This document shows positions 59,652 through 64,000 of a stretch of DNA of 64,000 nt, piece after piece. A model generated the notes under the pieces. The model saw only the letters and a list, made by a program, of their open reading frames with translations. It made no database searches and was not told the origin of the DNA. Position numbers and translations under genes: made by a program. Origin of the DNA: an uncultured Prevotella sp. Lineage in GTDB: Bacteria; Bacteroidota; Bacteroidia; Bacteroidales; Bacteroidaceae. The first letter of the stretch is position 1, and the number at the start of each line of letters is the position of its first letter. The stretch covers positions 1 to 64,000 of the forward strand of contig CAMJDL010000001.1 of NCBI GenBank assembly GCA_946404405.1. Direction: 5' to 3'.

Positions 59652-61331
59652 TTAATATTTAAAGCTACTGCCGCCTACGAACTCACGCATGATGCTCGTT
59701 GGCGGTATTTCTTTGTCGCTGACGGGCAGGAAGAAGTGGATGAACTTCAGCAGGCGATGGGCCTCGGAATATTCTGGACAGTTCTTTGGAACACTGGAAA
59801 GGATAATCTCAGCATGGGTGCGCAATACGGCGAACTCGATATTCAGGGCAGAGTTGAACATGGCGTCGGCACTCTCCTGGTACGGGAATATCCATTGGTT
59901 CTCGGCCTCGCAGACGTTCTTCCATTGGGCGATGGTTTGCTGAGCAGTATAGGCGCCCTTGTTGTAGTCGCGGATGATGCGGCGCAGCAAACGGTTGTCG
60001 CGAACGGGAATCCAATTGTGGTCGTCGAGTGAGATGCTGGTCAGTGCTGAGATATATACCTTGTATTTCAGCGTGTCGGGCACTTTCTTCGTCAGCAACG
60101 GGTTCAGGGCATGGATACCTTCGATGATGAGTACGGTGTCGCTGCCGAGTTTCAGCTTCTTGCCGTTCCATTCGCGCTTACCGGTCACGAAGTTATATTC
60201 GGGAATCTCCACACGTTCGCCCTGCATCAGTCGTAGCAGATGGTCTTCCAGCAGAGAGTATTCAACGGTCTCAATATTATCGAAGTCGTAGTCGCCGTTG
60301 GGCAATTTTGGCGTGTCTTCACGGTTGACGAAATAGTCGTCGGTAGAGAAAGAAACGGGGCGCAGACCGCACGCCAGCAGCTGCACGGACAGACGTTTGC
60401 AGAACGTAGTCTTACCTGACGATGAAGGACCGGTGATGAGCACGATGCGGACAGGATCCTGTTCGCGGTGGAAGCGGCTGTCTATCTCTTCGGCTATCTG
60501 CACAATCTTCTTTTCCTGCAAGGCTTCGCTGACCTGAATCAGCTCAGAGGCATAACCGCGCATGATGGCTTTGTTGACGTCACCGGCATTGGACAGGCGC
60601 ATAATGATGTCCCACTTGGTCTTCTCGGCAAACATCTCGAACGTCTTGGGCTGGTCAACCTTCTCTGCCAAAAGATTGGGGTTGTTCCAGTCGGGCACAC
60701 GCAGCAGCAGTCCCTGTTCGTAACGCTCCAGTTCCCATACCTTCAGATAGCCTGCCGAAGGTACGAGCGGACCGTAGTAGTAGTCGACAGTGTCGCCCAG
60801 CGTATAGTAGTCGCTATAGATTTGTCCGCTGGTCTCAAGCAGTTTGACTTTATCGGAAAAGCCGCGTTCGGCAAACACGCGGATAGCCTCTTCGGTGGTA
60901 GCTTCCGTGCGACGGAACGGCATGTCGAGATTGATAATCTCCTGCATGCGCTGCTTGATAAGTGCTACATCCTCGTCGGTCAGTGGCTCGCCACCCTTTT
61001 TCTTGAAGTTACAGTAATAACCGCGGCATAGTGAGTGCTCGACGAAGAGTTTCGAACCAGGAAAGACATCTTGAGTGGCCTTGTAGAGTACGAAACTCAG
61101 CGAACGTACATAGACGCGATGGCCCGACCCTTCGCGAGCATCCAGAAACTCGACGTCGCGGTTCTGGTACAGTCGGAACTTCAGACCTTGCGAGGCATTA
61201 TTGACCTTAGCCGATACCACAGGGTAGGGCAGCTTGATTTCGTCTTGGAACTCCTGATAGACGTCCAATAGTGAACAGCCTTCAGGGAAACTCTTGGTCA
61301 CATTGTTGTTCTTGCAGCGGATTTGTAGCAT
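59652..61331 (-). CDS. Uridine-kinase-like nucleoside kinase with TGS-type N-terminus
   Basis: 559 residues. An N-terminal TGS/threonyl-tRNA-synthetase-like region (about 1-200; TKSFPEGCSLLDVYQEF) precedes a P-loop kinase of the uridine kinase/PRK type (about 280-490). Walker A is LITGPSSSGKTTFCKRL, with STDDYFVNREDTP, DNIETVEYSLLEDHL and LIIEGIHALNPLLT. This architecture is standard for the Bacteroidales 'nucleoside kinase' family. Upstream, two repeat arrays fill the gap to aroB. Confidence 0.88.
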   Translation of the reverse strand: MLQIRCKNNNVTKSFPEGCSLLDVYQEFQDEIKLPYPVVSAKVNNASQGLKFRLYQNRDVEFLDAREGSGHRVYVRSLSFVLYKATQDVFPGSKLFVEHSLCRGYYCNFKKKGGEPLTDEDVALIKQRMQEIINLDMPFRRTEATTEEAIRVFAERGFSDKVKLLETSGQIYSDYYTLGDTVDYYYGPLVPSAGYLKVWELERYEQGLLLRVPDWNNPNLLAEKVDQPKTFEMFAEKTKWDIIMRLSNAGDVNKAIMRGYASELIQVSEALQEKKIVQIAEEIDSRFHREQDPVRIVLITGPSSSGKTTFCKRLSVQLLACGLRPVSFSTDDYFVNREDTPKLPNGDYDFDNIETVEYSLLEDHLLRLMQGERVEIPEYNFVTGKREWNGKKLKLGSDTVLIIEGIHALNPLLTKKVPDTLKYKVYISALTSISLDDHNWIPVRDNRLLRRIIRDYNKGAYTAQQTIAQWKNVCEAENQWIFPYQESADAMFNSALNIEFAVLRTHAEIILSSVPKNCPEYSEAHRLLKFIHFFLPVSDKEIPPTSIMREFVGGSSFKY

Positions 61332-61336
61332 ATTAG

Positions 61337-61364
61337 TTTAGAGATTAGATTTTAGATTTTAGAG
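61337..61364. repeat. Heptamer array TTTAGAG/TTTAGAT upstream of the nucleoside kinase start
   Basis: TTTAGAG, ATTAGAT, TTTAGAT, TTTAGAG, 5 bp upstream of the ATG at 61331. Confidence 0.8.
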
Positions 61365-61379
61365 AATTGGGGTTCATTC

Positions 61380-61407
61380 CATGTTCAATGTTCAACGTTC
61401 AACACTC
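61380..61407. repeat. Heptamer array over the aroB stop codon
   Basis: CATGTTC, AATGTTC, AACGTTC, AACACTC; the aroB TGA (61401-61399) spans the third and fourth units. It is a different unit from the array 16 bp away. Confidence 0.75.
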
Positions 61408-62454
61408 TCTATAGAAGTCGAGGGCATCTTTGATTTCATCCTCCGTAGCGGTCTGGTTGATACGGATATCGCCAATTCCGCCAAGAAGCGTGAAGTTGAT
61501 GCTATTGCCCTGGTTCTTCTTGTCGTGATGCATCAGTTCTATCAGGTGGGGATAGTCGTCACAGCTGATATCCATGCGTCCGTAGTTCTCCTTGATAAAC
61601 GCCACCGTCTGACGCATCTTGTCCTGCGGAAAGTTTGTCTTGACGCAACTGAGGTATAGCTCGACAATCAGTCCCCAGGCTACTGCATAGCCGTGAAGCA
61701 CAGGCTTGCGTTCTAAAGCTAACGACTCAAAGGCATGGCCGGCGGTATGTCCCAGGTTGAGAGCTTTGCGGATGCCTTGCTCTGTCGGGTCTTCTGTGAC
61801 GATGCGCTGCTTTACGGCAACGCTCTCGGCAACCATTCTTCCTAACGACTCTAAACTCTCAACTTTAAACTCTAAACTAAAGTTCAAGAGTTCCGCCCAC
61901 ATCTGCTCGTTATTGATCAGTCCGTGTTTCAGCATCTCAGCATAGCCCGAACAGATGTTCTCATGGTCCATTGTACGTAGGAAGGTGGTATCGAGGATGA
62001 CGCTGCGGGCATTGTTGAAGACACCAATCTCGTTTTTCAGTCCACCGAAGTTGATGCCCGTCTTGCCGCCCACCGATGCATCAACCATCGAGAGCAGTGT
62101 AGTAGGTATATTAATATAAGGTATACCGCGCTTGAAGGTAGAGGCCGCAAAACCGCCTAAGTCCGTCACCATGCCGCCGCCAAGATTCACCATTAGCGAA
62201 TGGCGGGTGGCACCCATGCGTTGCAGTTCGCTCCATACGTGACTCAGCGATTCCAGCGTCTTATGGCTGTCGGTAGCAGGAATGGTGATGAGCTGGGCTC
62301 CCGTCATACAGTCGAAATCCTTGATAACAGGCAGGCACAAACGCTCGGTAGTCTCGTCACAAAGCACAAACAAAAGGTCGTGCTTAACCTCGTCAATGGC
62401 CTGTGTAAGGCTCTGACAAAGGTCTTGGGATATGATAATTTTTTGTTTTTCCAT
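61399..62454 (-). CDS. aroB: 3-dehydroquinate synthase
   Basis: 351 residues. It converts DAHP to 3-dehydroquinate in the shikimate pathway, using NAD and a metal. Motifs are VNLGGGMVTDLGGFAASTF, IPTTLLSMVDASVGGKTGIN, GYAEMLKHGLI, RKALNLGHTAGHAFES and DKKNQG. Residues 192-203 (within NFSLEFKVESLESLG) are encoded by a 7-bp tandem array (61847-61881) at a usually variable loop between MWAELL and GRMVAESV. Confidence 0.95.
   Translation of the reverse strand: MEKQKIIISQDLCQSLTQAIDEVKHDLLFVLCDETTERLCLPVIKDFDCMTGAQLITIPATDSHKTLESLSHVWSELQRMGATRHSLMVNLGGGMVTDLGGFAASTFKRGIPYINIPTTLLSMVDASVGGKTGINFGGLKNEIGVFNNARSVILDTTFLRTMDHENICSGYAEMLKHGLINNEQMWAELLNFSLEFKVESLESLGRMVAESVAVKQRIVTEDPTEQGIRKALNLGHTAGHAFESLALERKPVLHGYAVAWGLIVELYLSCVKTNFPQDKMRQTVAFIKENYGRMDISCDDYPHLIELMHHDKKNQGNSINFTLLGGIGDIRINQTATEDEIKDALDFYREC
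61847..61881. repeat. Five-unit heptamer array in frame inside aroB
   Basis: GACTCTA, AACTCTC, AACTTTA, AACTCTA, AACTAAA. On the coding strand it reads FSLEFKVESLES without a stop, although other frames have stops. Confidence 0.8.
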
Positions 62455-62464
62455 ATTTTTGGTG

Positions 62465-62472
62465 CAAATTTA
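62465..62472 (-). promoter_or_regulatory. -7 box for aroB
   Basis: The minus strand reads TAAATTTG followed by C, ending 10 nt before the ATG at 62454; almost leaderless. Confidence 0.6.
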
Positions 62473-62542
62473 CAATTATTTTTTAAACTTTCCTATTCTT
62501 TGAGCGTCAAAAAACCATAAATACATAAACATTGTTTAATTC

Positions 62543-64000
62543 ATGAGACGTATTTTATTACTCATTGTGGCAGTTTTGACTGCTTTGACAAGTATGGCCC
62601 AGCTTCAGGTTACGGGCAAAGTGATTGAGAGCGACTCACAGGAGCCAATCGCTCAAACCACAGTAAAATTGTTAAAGACTGATAGTACTTTGGCAGCAGG
62701 TGTGCTGACAAAACTTGACGGTAGTTTTAACGTAAAGGCTCCTAAGACAGGTACTTATATCATTCAGGTGACGTGTGTAGGCTTCAAGCCGTACACCAAG
62801 CGTGTCAGTGTACAGGCCGACAAGGATATCAAGCTGGGCACTATCTCCATGCAACCCGATGCCATCATGCTGAAGGGCGCTACCGTCACAGGTCATGCTG
62901 CTAAGGTGACTCTGAAGGCTGATACCTTCATCTACAATGCTGCAGCGTTCCGTACTCCTGAAGGTTCGGTGGTCGAGGAATTGGTAAAACGTCTCCCTGG
63001 TGCTGAGGTCGGTGACGACGGAAGTATCAAGATTAATGGTAAGGAGGTGAAGAAGATCCTAGTTGACGGTAAAGAATTCATGACTGGCGACACGAAGACT
63101 GCCATGAAGAATCTGCCAACGAACATTATCGACCGCATCAAGGCTTACGACCAACAGAGCGACTTTTCTCGTATCACCAATATTGATGACGGTGAAGAGC
63201 AAACTGTGCTCGACTTCGGTATCAAGCCAGGTATGAACCGAGGCTTTATGACTAACAATGACTTTGGTATCGGTACTCGTAGCAGATATTCTGCTCGTAC
63301 TTTCAATGGCCTCATGAAGCAGGACATGACTATGATGTTGATGGCCAGTGCAAATAACGTCAACGACATGGGCTTCGGTGGCGGTGGCGGCGGTGGTCGT
63401 TTCGGCATGGGCCGTCAGGGACTGACTGCTACGAAGATGGTTGGTTTGAACATGAACTATGAGAAGACTGGTAAACTGACACTTGATGGTAGTGTCCGTT
63501 GGAACCACAACGATGGCGATGCCTTCTCGAAAGGCAACTCTGAGACGTTCTTCAGTTCTACAGTCTCGCAGTTTGGTAACAGTTTGAACCAGAACTATTC
63601 TCGTTCGAACGGTTGGGATGCCCAGATGCGTTTGGAATGGACGCCCGACTCAATGACGAACATCATGTTCCGTCCGAATTTCCGCTATAACAGTAATGAT
63701 GGAACTACGGGAAATGTAAGTGCTTCTTTCTCAGAGAATCCTTACGAGATTGACTTACCTTCAGTAGGTCTTGTTACTGACCCGCTGGGGCAGATTATGG
63801 CGATTAAACAGCTTGATCCGAGTCTGATTAAGAACTATCAGCTCCAGAACAGCATCAGCTACAGCGATACGAAGAATGTCGGAGGTATGTTACAGATTAA
63901 CAGAAAGCTGAACAGTTCAGGCCGTAACCTTACTTTAGTATTGAATGGTAACTACAGCAAGGGCGACAGCAAATCACTCTCGAATAATATCGTAGATCTG
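62543..64000 (+). CDS. Outer-membrane beta-barrel protein with carboxypeptidase-regulatory-like domain (partial)
   Basis: 486 codons are open to the window end. The signal peptide (MRRILLLIVAVLTALTSMAQ) is followed by a CarboxypepD_reg-like domain (LQVTGKVIESDSQEPIAQTT), a plug-like domain (EGSVVEELVKRLPGAEVGDD, INGKEVKKILVDGKEFMTGD) and the start of a large barrel with a Gly run (GFGGGGGGGRFGMG). This fits the outer-membrane beta-barrel (OMP_b-brl_3) family rather than SusC: no TonB-dependent SusC motifs and no SusD nearby. The C-terminus is beyond the window. Confidence 0.8.
   Translation, partial: MRRILLLIVAVLTALTSMAQLQVTGKVIESDSQEPIAQTTVKLLKTDSTLAAGVLTKLDGSFNVKAPKTGTYIIQVTCVGFKPYTKRVSVQADKDIKLGTISMQPDAIMLKGATVTGHAAKVTLKADTFIYNAAAFRTPEGSVVEELVKRLPGAEVGDDGSIKINGKEVKKILVDGKEFMTGDTKTAMKNLPTNIIDRIKAYDQQSDFSRITNIDDGEEQTVLDFGIKPGMNRGFMTNNDFGIGTRSRYSARTFNGLMKQDMTMMLMASANNVNDMGFGGGGGGGRFGMGRQGLTATKMVGLNMNYEKTGKLTLDGSVRWNHNDGDAFSKGNSETFFSSTVSQFGNSLNQNYSRSNGWDAQMRLEWTPDSMTNIMFRPNFRYNSNDGTTGNVSASFSENPYEIDLPSVGLVTDPLGQIMAIKQLDPSLIKNYQLQNSISYSDTKNVGGMLQINRKLNSSGRNLTLVLNGNYSKGDSKSLSNNIVDL

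Noticed and set aside
62543..64000. SusC homologue
   Set aside because: It has a regulatory-like domain and a plug-like region, but the sequence fits the OMP_b-brl_3 type better and no SusD gene is nearby in the window.

Overview
The window looks like a chromosomal segment of a Prevotella-type Bacteroidales bacterium. The reasons are Bacteroidetes promoters (TTTG, then 19-21 bp, then TAnnTTTG), starts without Shine-Dalgarno sequences, C-terminal sorting tails of the type 'YxLxGxxV...KGxYIxNGxKVVIK', a hybrid two-component regulator, and typical Bacteroidales families (BT4734/VirE, DUF4248, smalltalk, HU-like, DUF2723). No SusC/SusD pair, rRNA, tRNA, IS transposase or CRISPR was seen.

Layout. 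(1) 1-26.7 kb is a rhamnogalacturonan/pectin-degradation locus. It holds a PL4 lyase, a GH43-GH28 fusion, two module-sharing secreted proteins each followed by a tiny 'LLAGS' peptide gene, a PL11 lyase, a large secreted binding-type protein, a GH106 rhamnosidase, a GH2 beta-galactosidase and the hybrid two-component regulator. Four promoters in it carry the same spaced sequence (TRCACA-N6-CCCT, repeated at a 20-bp pitch, 21 nt upstream of the -7 box), probably the regulator's operator. A VirE/BT4734-family helicase gene sits inside the locus, bracketed by TACTACCACC repeats and preceded by six 22-bp tandem repeats. (2) 26.7-33.6 kb is housekeeping: a deacetylase, a DUF2723 membrane protein, YqaA/DedA, a membrane protein and PurD. 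(3) 33.6-43.6 kb is a surface system: a LytS/LytTR pair, three Cthe_2159-type beta-helix proteins, a VTC-domain polyphosphate polymerase, DUF4956, a DUF2490 barrel, and two promoters sharing the same hairpin. (4) 43.6-50 kb is accessory: a lipoprotein, a decayed and an intact MNT-HEPN toxin-antitoxin module, two secreted unknowns, a CoiA-like nuclease in an AT-rich patch, a structured ncRNA and a HIRAN-like protein. (5) 50-53.6 kb is a small-gene cassette (DUF2693-like, P5-like, DUF4248, HU-like, smalltalk). (6) 53.6-64 kb is a RecD2-like helicase, phosphopantetheinyl transferase, zinc metallopeptidase, three tandem ROK paralogues, a uridine-kinase-like protein, AroB and the start of an outer-membrane beta-barrel protein.

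A signal cutting across these regions is a family of short tandem arrays, mostly 7-bp units and each with its own sequence. They often start in the stop codon of one gene and run to, or into, the start codon of the next, and some are read in frame inside conserved enzymes. A second dispersed element is a 34-bp palindromic REP-like repeat in three copies, two of them in frame inside genes. All functions are inferred from sequence reading alone; no database search was run.
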